The notes under the pieces were generated by a model. The model had not been told where the DNA came from, did no database searches, and saw nothing but the letters and a program-made list of their open reading frames with translations. DNA of 64,000 nucleotides. Origin: Tritrichomonas musculus (lineage: Eukaryota > Parabasalia > Tritrichomonadida > Tritrichomonadidae). The position numbers and the translations under genes were made by a program. Below are positions 29,093 through 38,110 of the stretch, one piece after another. The stretch covers positions 10,044,001-10,108,000 of the forward strand of contig JAPFFF010000001.1 of the NCBI GenBank assembly GCA_039105265.1, given 5' to 3'. The first letter of the stretch is position 1. Every line of letters starts with the position of its first letter.

Positions 29093-32000
29093 TTATTGAA
29101 GCTGAATTTCTAAAGTGAAAGCAAGAACATCTCTCACTTTTTCAGAAGGATCATTCACCATCTCGCCAAACTTATTTTTGAGTTTTTCTTTAATTTCATC
29201 AGGTATTGCCGCATTCTGCAACGATATGATGAATATTGCGAAAATGATGAACAAGGATCTGACGTCTGGACAGTGATGACAGCCAACTTTTTCAATCAAA
29301 TTATCAACGAATCTTTTAGGATTGATAGAAACCGCCTTTTCGATCTCAATTCTATTATTATTGATGAATTCTCTGAAGCAGTCCTCGATTGACGATCCGT
29401 AGAGCGGCACCGTCATTCTGGAGACTCCGAGTCTGTTGTTGAACAAGTCGAGACACTTTGTTACAATTGAGAAGTCCTGGCAGAAGTAAAAAGTAGTCAA
29501 AAACAAAGGATAATCTGACCAAAGCTTCTCAATTGTTGTCACACTTTTTGAGAGAGCCGAAGAGCTACAAATTTCCATCAAAACCTTCAAAGCATTCAAA
29601 TTACTACTAGTCAAATTTGACACAATTTTGCTTTTCAAAGCTTGCTCGACAATTTTCAGAACATCCTCAAAACACCTCAAGAAAGTCTCATCACTCAAAC
29701 AAGGAAGAATTCGAAGTATCGCATTCAGACCGGGACCAGGTGCGTAATTGAAATTCTTAATAACAAATTCAATGATTTTATCACTGCACTTTTTGGCAGA
29801 TTCTGAATATGGACATATTTCAGACAAGGCAATAATTCTATTGAATGTGTTTATTTGATTAGTTTCAGTTTTGTATGTTTCTTCTTCTTTTTCTCCTTCT
29901 TCTTCTTGAGTGAGAAAGTCAACAATTGATACAGATAAATCAGGTGATGTGTTTTTATTGGCCAAAATTTGACCTAGTGCAATTGAAATGACAATTTGAC
30001 ACACAAAGCTGTTAGTGTCATTCACATTCTTCGCTGTTTCAAAAAGGCTTTCATTTTTCCCTTTCTTTTTCATCACGAAATCACGAATTACATGGCGAAT
30101 GACTTGTGGAGCTTCTTGAGGCGAAAGCATCATCTTTCTCTCTTCGTTGCTCTGTCCAACAAAGATCGAATTGTCACCCATGATTGCTCCAAAGATGTCA
30201 CAGATAGAGTTCGTTATATTGTTGTTGAAAGAGTTAGAAAGAGCGACCTGTTTTTCAGACAATTTAGCGGTTTTTTCATGATCGTATTTCAATTTCAAAT
30301 TGATAATTGAAAGCTCAATCAAAATGTATTCACCATTATCGTCTGAATTATAAGGAATTGAATACTTTACATTTGAAAGAATACTCAATGCTGACTCAAT
30401 TGGATTCACATAAATTGCTGCTTCACTGTTGTTCAAAGTTTCTTCTTCATTTTTGCTATGAAGAAGCTTCGCTCTCTCAATCAAAGTCACAATGACATCG
30501 TGCCTGATTTCAGCACACGAAAACAGAGAAGAAGAAGCCGTTGCAATGTTTTGTGAGAATGTTTCTGTGATCAACAAATCAATGACTTTTTCTTTATCAA
30601 GCTTGAAAAGTGTAACAATCGCATCTCCAGACTCATTTGAATGCTTGATGCAAACTTTCACAAATGCTTGAGGATCTTCAGTGGCTTCTCTCGTTGTCGC
30701 AAAGGCTCTCAAGAGGGAATTGGCAGCACTACCAAGTTGTGAATGAGAAAGAGTGACAATTGAAGGAATCAAAATTGAAAGGACTTCTTTCAATTCAATT
30801 CCATGACAACAATCAAAGATGATTTGCGCCATTTCAGATGGACTTTGAATGTCAATTGATTCACAGTTATATTTGGACGAATCAAGCAATGAAAGAAGCT
30901 TATAAACAACCTTCTTTGCAACATCAGAATTACGTGCAGAAGAGACAATATAATACGATGAAATAACTTGACAAAACTTGAGTTTGTTTGCATCTTTCAC
31001 AGAACTGAACGAATTCACAACAAGACTCATCGAATCTACAAATTTATGCCAATTCGAAGTTGTCAAGAAAGAAGAAGTTGCCTCATGGAAATTGAGAATA
31101 ATTGACTGATTATCAAGTTGTTTTGAAGCGACTACTTTTTCAATGAATTGAGAGACATGTGAAACACAATCTACATTCTCAGTTGGCTTGAAACCTTTCT
31201 CAACGAACTTCAATGTATTTCCAACAATAATCTCAGGCCTCTCAATATTTGAATCGTTATTTGTACAGATTGCAAAAAGCGCATCAACAGCAGAAATGAA
31301 TGTTCCAGAATCAGCTGATTCTTGCACAACTAATGAACATCGAGTTGAGTACAATTTAGCATTAGGAACAGTGAAATTGGGATCACTTGTGTTTCTGTTT
31401 ATAATTGCTTCTATCGTCTTCATTTTGGCCCAATTTGGAACTTCTTTAGATTCAATAAATCGAGTGTTGAATGCTCCAACAATTGATTGAAAATCATTGA
31501 AAGAAATCGGCGAATATCTCAAAATCTCACCAATTGCAAGTGTGCACGAAACAGGCTCAAGTGTTGGCTTTTCTTTCTTCTTCCAAAACTTCAATTTATT
31601 GTCCTGATTTGTTATGATCATGTTGATATTTGCCTTGACAAAATTAACGGCCGATTCAGGATTAAATGAAGCAGAAATTCCGATGAACTTTGCAATTGCA
31701 GAGATCCTCATTGAATCAAGCGGACTCATTTGCACAATGAGGGCTGTTAAGACAGGATCAAGTTCTGAACTGTTGAATTTAGAACTGAGTAAAAAGCCAA
31801 GCAACTTTGCATTCGACGAGAGAAGAGCCGAACGGTTTGTTGGTGAATGAATTGGTGAATCTCCGCCGTAATTTATATAGTTAGTAACGTTCCCTTGTGC
31901 TGCCTTCAACAATGAAGAATGATACTCTTTATTGTCATGTTTTGAGAGGATTGAATGGATCAAGTTCTCAATTTTCTCGTTTTCACTGTTACTGTCAATG

Positions 32001-33787
32001 ACTTCTTCTTGCTCTGAATTTTCATTTGAATCCAACGGTTCATCAACATTTGAAAGGACAGAAATAACCTTTCTGAATTCTTGCTTCGTTGATGGAATGA
32101 ACAAGTCACTCAATGAAAGCATCAACAAAATTGCCAACAATGAGAATTCGTCAATTTTTGCAGTTTTCAACATTTCACGATTTTTCTTGATGAAGTCACA
32201 ACCGTTGCAAGCAACTGAAATTAAAGTCGGCGAAGAGAAGAAAAGTGACGGCATCATCAGGTAACTAAAGATCTTCGGATAAACGTAACGAAAACTTTCT
32301 GGATTCTGTTTCATAATGAATCCGAATTGAATCTTCGAGTCCCTCGTTGAAGGGTCATTTTGATCGCCTCCGATGAACATTGAAACTTTCATCAAAATCT
32401 CATCAAACGAAGGAACAGACTTGGGCACTTCATATTTGACAGTGGCACTTTTATCGGCCTCATTCTTGGACACATAAACAAGAGGAGCAACGTAATATTC
32501 ATTGTACGTTTCAGCGTCTTTTTTACGCATTTCTTCAGCTGCTTTTTCTTCAGCTTTCCGAATTTCTTGCTTTTCATACGAAATTCCGCACTTTTTAATC
32601 AATGTAAAGAAACAATTCGAATACAACGATTTCGTCTCATTGTTCATAGAACTTAAATTGACCTTGGAAAGTGAACTTCCTATCTCTTTGGCATAACGGT
32701 CGCCAAATAGGTTACAGTAGTAATTAAGAACATAAAAAGAGGCAGGCTGTGGAACTTTGTTAAGAACAATATCGAGTGGAGATTTAGGATAGACGTTTAA
32801 AAGGGCCGTTAAGCCACCAACAGCATTGTTGATGGAGCGCATGATGGATCCGTCAGTTTGGATGTTGATGTACTCGGAATCAATGAAATCAAATAAAAGT
32901 TTGGCTGATGTCGTACTTTGAATTTTCGGTTTGTCACGAATTCGTTCAATAAGCGAAAGAACTGAAGGTAAACCTGCTGCTGCCGCTTTTTTGGTGGCTT
33001 GATTTTGTAAAGCATCGTTGAAAAAGTTGACGATTTTATCGAATTTGGGATTTAATTGTAGAACGTCAACGGCATTGACAATTGAACTGATAGCACCATA
33101 ATAATCTGATTTACTCGGCGATTGCACTCCTTTAGACCAAGTATTCATGATTACATCAATACAGGTGAAAAATGTCGGAGTTAATATTTTAAGATCAGTT
33201 TTGGTATCAATTAAAACATCTGATAATTCGGTTAAAAGTCGGCAAATTTGACTTCGTGCTTTATCGTCTGTAGTTTTCTGTAAATTATTAACGAGAAGAG
33301 TAAAAGGAATTGCTGGTTGATTATCTAATATGAAAAACATCATTTCCCTATTTCGAATGCGCGATAAAAAGAATTCAATTATCGATGAAGTATTGTTTGA
33401 TATTGATCTGATTTCACACGCTGTAACAGTAGAATTCATTTTGCAAAATGTATTCAAAAGCTCAAGACATTCTGTAACAATTTCGCCTGTTAGAGGTGGG
33501 ACAACAGTAAGAAGACTAAGAAGTGTATATGTAATTTTTGATATTAAATTTGTACTAAAATTTTTAAGAGTTATTGCATGAAGTACTTTTATAATTTCTA
33601 CTCTGTTACAGATGGAATCTGAAGAATATGCTGTTAATGATTTAACAAGTGCCTCTGCCATCAAGACTGGTGAATTTATTCCAATTTCAATAAGTGCTTC
33701 ACGAGCAAGAATAACAATTTCAGGGTTTGGATCATTAAGTTGTTGAATTATTGATGTTAAAAAAGTAGAATAGTTGATATTGCTCAT
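29093..33787 (-). CDS. Large HEAT-repeat protein, MROH1-like
   Basis: 1564 residues, almost entirely helical HEAT/armadillo-type repeats, with a clean ATG (MSNINYSTFLTSIIQQLNDP). The opening DPNPEIVILAREALIEIGIN and the following repeat order resemble maestro HEAT-like repeat proteins (MROH1, about 1640 residues), which in animals act at lysosomes. Length and full coverage by repeats fit. Acidic loops lie near residues 590 and 1285 (EEEGEKEEE). No membrane segment or enzymatic motif. The alternative is another giant HEAT scaffold. HEAT architecture is firm; the MROH1 name is tentative. The head faces the tail-anchored coiled-coil gene 217 bp away. Confidence 0.75.
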   Translation of the reverse strand: MSNINYSTFLTSIIQQLNDPNPEIVILAREALIEIGINSPVLMAEALVKSLTAYSSDSICNRVEIIKVLHAITLKNFSTNLISKITYTLLSLLTVVPPLTGEIVTECLELLNTFCKMNSTVTACEIRSISNNTSSIIEFFLSRIRNREMMFFILDNQPAIPFTLLVNNLQKTTDDKARSQICRLLTELSDVLIDTKTDLKILTPTFFTCIDVIMNTWSKGVQSPSKSDYYGAISSIVNAVDVLQLNPKFDKIVNFFNDALQNQATKKAAAAGLPSVLSLIERIRDKPKIQSTTSAKLLFDFIDSEYINIQTDGSIMRSINNAVGGLTALLNVYPKSPLDIVLNKVPQPASFYVLNYYCNLFGDRYAKEIGSSLSKVNLSSMNNETKSLYSNCFFTLIKKCGISYEKQEIRKAEEKAAEEMRKKDAETYNEYYVAPLVYVSKNEADKSATVKYEVPKSVPSFDEILMKVSMFIGGDQNDPSTRDSKIQFGFIMKQNPESFRYVYPKIFSYLMMPSLFFSSPTLISVACNGCDFIKKNREMLKTAKIDEFSLLAILLMLSLSDLFIPSTKQEFRKVISVLSNVDEPLDSNENSEQEEVIDSNSENEKIENLIHSILSKHDNKEYHSSLLKAAQGNVTNYINYGGDSPIHSPTNRSALLSSNAKLLGFLLSSKFNSSELDPVLTALIVQMSPLDSMRISAIAKFIGISASFNPESAVNFVKANINMIITNQDNKLKFWKKKEKPTLEPVSCTLAIGEILRYSPISFNDFQSIVGAFNTRFIESKEVPNWAKMKTIEAIINRNTSDPNFTVPNAKLYSTRCSLVVQESADSGTFISAVDALFAICTNNDSNIERPEIIVGNTLKFVEKGFKPTENVDCVSHVSQFIEKVVASKQLDNQSIILNFHEATSSFLTTSNWHKFVDSMSLVVNSFSSVKDANKLKFCQVISSYYIVSSARNSDVAKKVVYKLLSLLDSSKYNCESIDIQSPSEMAQIIFDCCHGIELKEVLSILIPSIVTLSHSQLGSAANSLLRAFATTREATEDPQAFVKVCIKHSNESGDAIVTLFKLDKEKVIDLLITETFSQNIATASSSLFSCAEIRHDVIVTLIERAKLLHSKNEEETLNNSEAAIYVNPIESALSILSNVKYSIPYNSDDNGEYILIELSIINLKLKYDHEKTAKLSEKQVALSNSFNNNITNSICDIFGAIMGDNSIFVGQSNEERKMMLSPQEAPQVIRHVIRDFVMKKKGKNESLFETAKNVNDTNSFVCQIVISIALGQILANKNTSPDLSVSIVDFLTQEEEGEKEEETYKTETNQINTFNRIIALSEICPYSESAKKCSDKIIEFVIKNFNYAPGPGLNAILRILPCLSDETFLRCFEDVLKIVEQALKSKIVSNLTSSNLNALKVLMEICSSSALSKSVTTIEKLWSDYPLFLTTFYFCQDFSIVTKCLDLFNNRLGVSRMTVPLYGSSIEDCFREFINNNRIEIEKAVSINPKRFVDNLIEKVGCHHCPDVRSLFIIFAIFIISLQNAAIPDEIKEKLKNKFGEMVNDPSEKVRDVLAFTLEIQLQ

Positions 33788-34004
33788 TGATTTTTAAAAT
33801 TTTCGAAGGTTAAAAATTCACCTTTTTTGACAAAAATAATTACACATATAATTATATTATATAGAATTAAAAAATAATAAATATTAAATAAAAAATGATT
33901 TTTTAAGTTTTTTATAAACATCCTTATTATGAAATTTTGAGAATGATTCGCAAAATATTCATAATGTACACTTAAAATTTCAATAATGCTTTTAAAATAA
34001 ATTA

Positions 34005-35810
34005 ATGTCTGAAGTTGATAAAATACAACAAGAACAAAAACGTTTAATTGAATCTCTCGATGCTTATTATGAAAAATGGTCTAATAGCAACTTTTCACAA
34101 GTAATAGATCGTTTAGGAGGGATTGCAAAAAATCTTATTGAAGATAATCGAAAAATTGATTTATCAGCAAAATTATTTAAAAAGAAATTACAACAATTTT
34201 CATCTTCTTCAGCAAATTCAGATAGTAAAAACGATGATGATGGAATAGATGAAATAGATGAACTTGATATTAACGATGAACCTAAAAATGATACTATATC
34301 TTTTCAAGAATTTAGCAAAACAATTAGATTATATCAAAAGGAAATTCAAAATATAATTAAAAGATTTAATGATACATCTGAAATAATTAATTCCTTACGT
34401 GACTGCCTTTCAAATCTTCCAGATATTATACCAATTTTGACAGAATCAATTGACTTCTTAAAATCTAAGGTACAACCACAAATTGATGATTTAAATTCAT
34501 TACGTGAACAAATTAATAGTTTGAAAACAAGTGATTCTCAAATTGAAAGTATTGAAAATCAAATAAAAGAAGTTAAAGCTAAAAGAGATGCAACTATTCA
34601 AAAGATTAATGAAGAAGCGATGAATAATATTGAAACCAAAAAAACAAGCCAATTCAAACAAATTGAAGAATCAATCGAATTAATTCAGAAACAGCAAACA
34701 GAGATTGAAACTCAAATCAAAAATGTTCAAATTGAAATTGATGATTATGAAAAGAAAAAAATTCAATTGGACTCAGTAGAACAAGAAAACTTAAAAAAGT
34801 TTCTTGATGAATCAGGTGAAATTGAGAATGAATTAGCAAACTTAAGATCAAAATTAGACGATTTAAAAGAAGTTGATTTAGAGAAAAAAGTTGATGATTT
34901 ACGTAATGAATTGGCACAAAAAAATCTTGAACTTCAACAAAAGCAGAATTTAGTATCATCATTAAAAGCAGAATTAAATCTCCGATCAGTTAAAATATCT
35001 TCATCAACTGATGATCAAAATCTGAGCCTTAAATCTAAGTCATCTTCAAGTATATTTCTCGAGAATGAAATTGAGCATTTAGAAGAAGAACTTGCTGAAA
35101 AACAAAACGAACTTGATTCAATGCCATCGATAGAAGAATGGAACGAAGTTTCGTCTTCCTTAAAAACTTTTCAATCAAATTTAAATCCAAAATTTTCGAA
35201 TTTTGACCTTGAATTTGACCCTGATGACATTTCCAATTATGAAATAAATTTAAATAAAGAAATTGCAAATATAGAAAATAAAATTAATTTTGAAAAGAAG
35301 GAGATTGTTAACATTGATTCCAAATTGAATTTTATTGACTCTCAAATTGAACAACATGAGAAAGAGATTCAAAGACTCAAAGAGCAAAACAAGCAAATAA
35401 TTGAAAATAACGATGAAAATGCAATGATTAATGTTTTAAAAATTAGAAAGGCAACTTTGAACGATTCTCTTTTACAGAAAGAAAACGATCTTCATAATCT
35501 TCAAAGGGAACAAAATTTACTTGACATAAGAATTAAATCTTTAAAAGAAGAGAAAGAAAATTTAATTAATTATTCAACTCCTTCAAGTTCAAACCAACAA
35601 TATCCATCTTTTTTACAGCCAATTCAAATTAGCAATGATTTCAATCGACCTTTGTCAAGTGGAACGAGAAGAAGAAGAAGAAAAATGAAAAAAATTGAAA
35701 GAAAAATGATAAATTTGACTGATTTCTTACTTGGAACTCCCAAAAAAACTTTCTTTGTTTTTTTATATTTGTTAATACTTATTGTTTTTGTATTTTATAT
35801 GTTGTTATAA
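34005..35810 (+). CDS. Tail-anchored coiled-coil protein, golgin-like architecture
   Basis: 601 residues starting MSEVDKIQQEQKRLIESLDA. Residues about 110-530 are continuous Glu/Gln/Lys/Leu coiled coil (ENQIKEVKAKRDATIQKINE). An Arg/Lys cluster (GTRRRRRKMKKIERK) precedes the last 22 residues, KTFFVFLYLLILIVFVFYML and onward, a single C-terminal membrane anchor. This order (long coiled coil, basic patch, tail anchor) is that of golgins and similar tethers at the Golgi or ER. No GRIP domain or other named motif, so the function is inferred from architecture only. Confidence 0.75.
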   Translation: MSEVDKIQQEQKRLIESLDAYYEKWSNSNFSQVIDRLGGIAKNLIEDNRKIDLSAKLFKKKLQQFSSSSANSDSKNDDDGIDEIDELDINDEPKNDTISFQEFSKTIRLYQKEIQNIIKRFNDTSEIINSLRDCLSNLPDIIPILTESIDFLKSKVQPQIDDLNSLREQINSLKTSDSQIESIENQIKEVKAKRDATIQKINEEAMNNIETKKTSQFKQIEESIELIQKQQTEIETQIKNVQIEIDDYEKKKIQLDSVEQENLKKFLDESGEIENELANLRSKLDDLKEVDLEKKVDDLRNELAQKNLELQQKQNLVSSLKAELNLRSVKISSSTDDQNLSLKSKSSSSIFLENEIEHLEEELAEKQNELDSMPSIEEWNEVSSSLKTFQSNLNPKFSNFDLEFDPDDISNYEINLNKEIANIENKINFEKKEIVNIDSKLNFIDSQIEQHEKEIQRLKEQNKQIIENNDENAMINVLKIRKATLNDSLLQKENDLHNLQREQNLLDIRIKSLKEEKENLINYSTPSSSNQQYPSFLQPIQISNDFNRPLSSGTRRRRRKMKKIERKMINLTDFLLGTPKKTFFVFLYLLILIVFVFYMLL

Positions 35811-35974
35811 ATAATTATTCATTACATCTTCACATATTTGCATTTAATTTTCATTCAAGTTTTATCATTGTCTTTTCTTTTTATAAAATAATTACAATTT
35901 TTTTTTGCAAAACAAAAGGAAAAAAATAATTAATTAATAATATTTAGAAAAATAACACAAAATCTGATAACTGA

Positions 35975-36439
35975 TTATTCATATTCCATACAAATTCGTT
36001 TATATTCTATTGCTTGGCCAGTACTATCGAAAACATTGATTATATCTTGTAATTCTTGGTCAGTGAATTGGAGTGAGAGAGCATTAACAACTTTTTTCAT
36101 ATCATCAAATGTTATTCTACCGGTATGATTTACATCAAATATTTCAAATGCTTCTTTAAGAAGTTGCGATGAATTATATGGAAAGTGTTTAATATAGATT
36201 TCTTCAAAGCGTTTATAGGAGATTCCAAGAAGGTTGTCTTTGATTACTTCTATTTTAAGATCATTTAAAATTTTCGTTGATAAAGGCTTTCCGAGAGCAA
36301 TAAATATTTGTTCCATAACTGCAACATCAAGGAAATTTTCTTTTGTGTTTTCATCTTTGTTAATAGTGAACTTATTAAATATATTATTGATTTCTGCTCT
36401 ATATTCATCTTCAGTAACAAATAGGTATTTATGACTCAT
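35975..36439 (-). CDS. Centrin/calmodulin-like EF-hand protein
   Basis: 154 residues, close to the centrin/calmodulin size. The third EF-hand is well formed, with loop DVNHTGRITFDD, where position 12 is Asp instead of the usual Glu. It is followed by DMKKVVNALSLQFTDQELQD, matching the centrin pattern 'LKRVAKELGENLTDEELQE'. The other three loops are degenerate: the first lacks a canonical loop (INKDENTKENF) and the fourth reads DSTGQAIEYKR, shortened. At most one site should bind calcium normally. A divergent centrin of basal bodies or flagellar roots is the best guess; a calmodulin-like light chain is the alternative. Confidence 0.8.
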   Translation of the reverse strand: MSHKYLFVTEDEYRAEINNIFNKFTINKDENTKENFLDVAVMEQIFIALGKPLSTKILNDLKIEVIKDNLLGISYKRFEEIYIKHFPYNSSQLLKEAFEIFDVNHTGRITFDDMKKVVNALSLQFTDQELQDIINVFDSTGQAIEYKRICMEYE

Positions 36440-37013
36440 TTAAAAAACTAAAATTCTATTATTTAATTGAAAAGATTAAATGTAATTCAAATTTTGAATA
36501 AAAAACTTATTCAATGTTTTATTAATGAGATATTATGTTTAAATATTTTCATCAAAATATGAATTAATGTCAAAATTATTAGTATAATAAATATATTGCT
36601 ATAATATAAGTGTATTAATTAAACATATAATATGATTTATAATAGCAAAGTTTTTATTCACAAAATGATTCAAGATTTTTTGAATTAATCACTGATTACT
36701 TAAGTTGTTAATAAATAAAGGAAATTAAAAAATCATTTTTTAGTTTCAAAATATTAAATAAAAAGAGTATAAATAAATTTCAAAAATTTTAAGCTTCTAT
36801 TCAATTTTTACATAAAAATAAAACATATTTTTTTGCGATACGATTGTATTTTTTCATTTTTATTTCATAATATATGCGGAATTTATATATTACTTTTAAA
36901 ATATTGATATTAGAATGAATTTTGCTTCAATCTTAAATTCTTATTCTTTTATTGAAACAATAAGAGAATTGTCACTTTTTTTAGATCAAATTCAATTATA
37001 AAATAACATTCAC
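36440..37013. promoter_or_regulatory. Shared upstream region of EF-hand and COMMD10 genes
   Basis: 574 bp between divergent starts, very AT-rich. GTCACTTTTTTTAG occurs about 45 bp before the COMMD10 ATG and partly resembles the GTGAAAA half of the motif at 16647. No coding signal. Confidence 0.3.
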
Positions 37014-37586
37014 ATGACCGAAGAAAAAAACGCGCTTCAAGATGCTCTTCATGTCGCTGATAATATTCCACAAAATAATTTTGCTCAGCTTTTACGTAGA
37101 ATTGCAATTGCGATTAGACAAGGAAATCAAAATCCTTTTTCAGAAGATGATGTTCAGACACTTCTTGAATCATTTTCATTAACACCATCACAACTCGACG
37201 CACTTTTTTCAGCTTGTTCATACCTTTTGCAGAAATCCGCATGTTTCTCATTTAACTCTGACAAAACCAGTCAATTTGCTTTAGAAAGTGGCGCTAGTGA
37301 AGAAGTTGCAGAATGCTTTTCAGCTGTTTGGGATAAAGAAGGTGATGAATTAATCGAAGCTCTTAAACAAAAGACAATTGCATCAAGCGTTTTAGATAGC
37401 ACCACATGGAGACTTGATTTAAAGGCCGATGAACATGGAAAGGGACCATCCCGTGATCCAGTTCTTTTACTTGATTTTAATATTGTTGATCAACCACCTG
37501 TAACTGTTCAATTTAATCATGAAGAATTATCAAATCTTTTCAATGAGCTTGCAAAAATCCAACAAAATATTGATTCCATGACATAA
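37014..37586 (+). CDS. COMMD10: COMM domain protein COMMD10
   Basis: 190 residues (human COMMD10 is about 200). COMMD10 is one of ten subunits of the Commander/CCC complex, which works with retriever in endosomal recycling. Similarity runs the full length: an N-terminal helical domain (ALHVADNIPQNNFAQLLRRI against the human INAIDTGRFPRLLTRIL region), ACSYLLQKSACFS against ISFILEQAVYHN, and FSAVWDKEGDELIEALKQ against FVNTWSSMGQETVEKFRQ. The COMM domain starts at TWRLDLKAD (about 130) and ends VQFNHEELSNLFNELAKIQQ with NIDSMT, where human COMMD10 ends QAQLDSLT. The ending is especially characteristic of COMMD10 among the ten paralogues. Confidence 0.85.
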   Translation: MTEEKNALQDALHVADNIPQNNFAQLLRRIAIAIRQGNQNPFSEDDVQTLLESFSLTPSQLDALFSACSYLLQKSACFSFNSDKTSQFALESGASEEVAECFSAVWDKEGDELIEALKQKTIASSVLDSTTWRLDLKADEHGKGPSRDPVLLLDFNIVDQPPVTVQFNHEELSNLFNELAKIQQNIDSMT

Positions 37587-37746
37587 TTTAGTTTTATTTT
37601 TTATTATTTATTTTATTTATTTATTTTATCTCGAAAATACAAAATACCTTCATTTTTAAATCCATACATAAAAAATCAGAATAAACGATATCTTTTTTAA
37701 TAATATTTTTTTTCTTCTTCTTAACAAACAAAATGAATACACTTGA

Positions 37747-37980
37747 CTAATAATCAAGGACGTCAAGTATATGTTCATCTTCGATGCTGAGGGCAGTTAA
37801 TTTTGTGTCAATACGACGGCGTGTTTCCATAATTCTAATAATTGAGAAATTAATCATTGCTTTTTCGGATTCTGTTAAATGACGATAAGTAAAATCATAA
37901 TTTGTATCTTTAAAAGCTCTGTCAGTAATCCATTGGAGCCATTCTTCAAATTCTGTGTCTGCTGATGATGAGCTTCCCAT
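37747..37980 (-). CDS. Small protein with N-myristoylation signal
   Basis: The open frame extends to 38049, but the first 23 residues are leader-like; the ATG at 37980 gives 77 residues starting MGSSSSADTEFEEW. Gly2 and Ser6 fit the myristoylation consensus MGxxx(S/T), so membrane attachment through the lipid is likely. The rest is helical and charged (EEWLQWITDRAFKDTNYDFT; ESEKAMINFSIIRIMETRRR), without cysteine or membrane segment. Family not recognised. It lies between COMMD10 and the CPLANE1-like gene, transcribed in the direction of neither promoter, with only about 160 bp to the former. Confidence 0.6.
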   Translation of the reverse strand: MGSSSSADTEFEEWLQWITDRAFKDTNYDFTYRHLTESEKAMINFSIIRIMETRRRIDTKLTALSIEDEHILDVLDY

Positions 37981-38110
37981 TTTCTTATATTGAATAGAAA
38001 TGTGATATAAAAAATGCATTGAAATTATAAAATTAATTTTTACTAACAAACAATAAAATTATACATAATATATAAATGCAATATGATAATATAACAAAAG
38101 ATGAGACAGC

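Noticed and set aside
31188..32264. Several plus-strand frames of 60-110 residues inside the HEAT gene
   Set aside because: Antisense shadows of a continuous 1564-residue gene.
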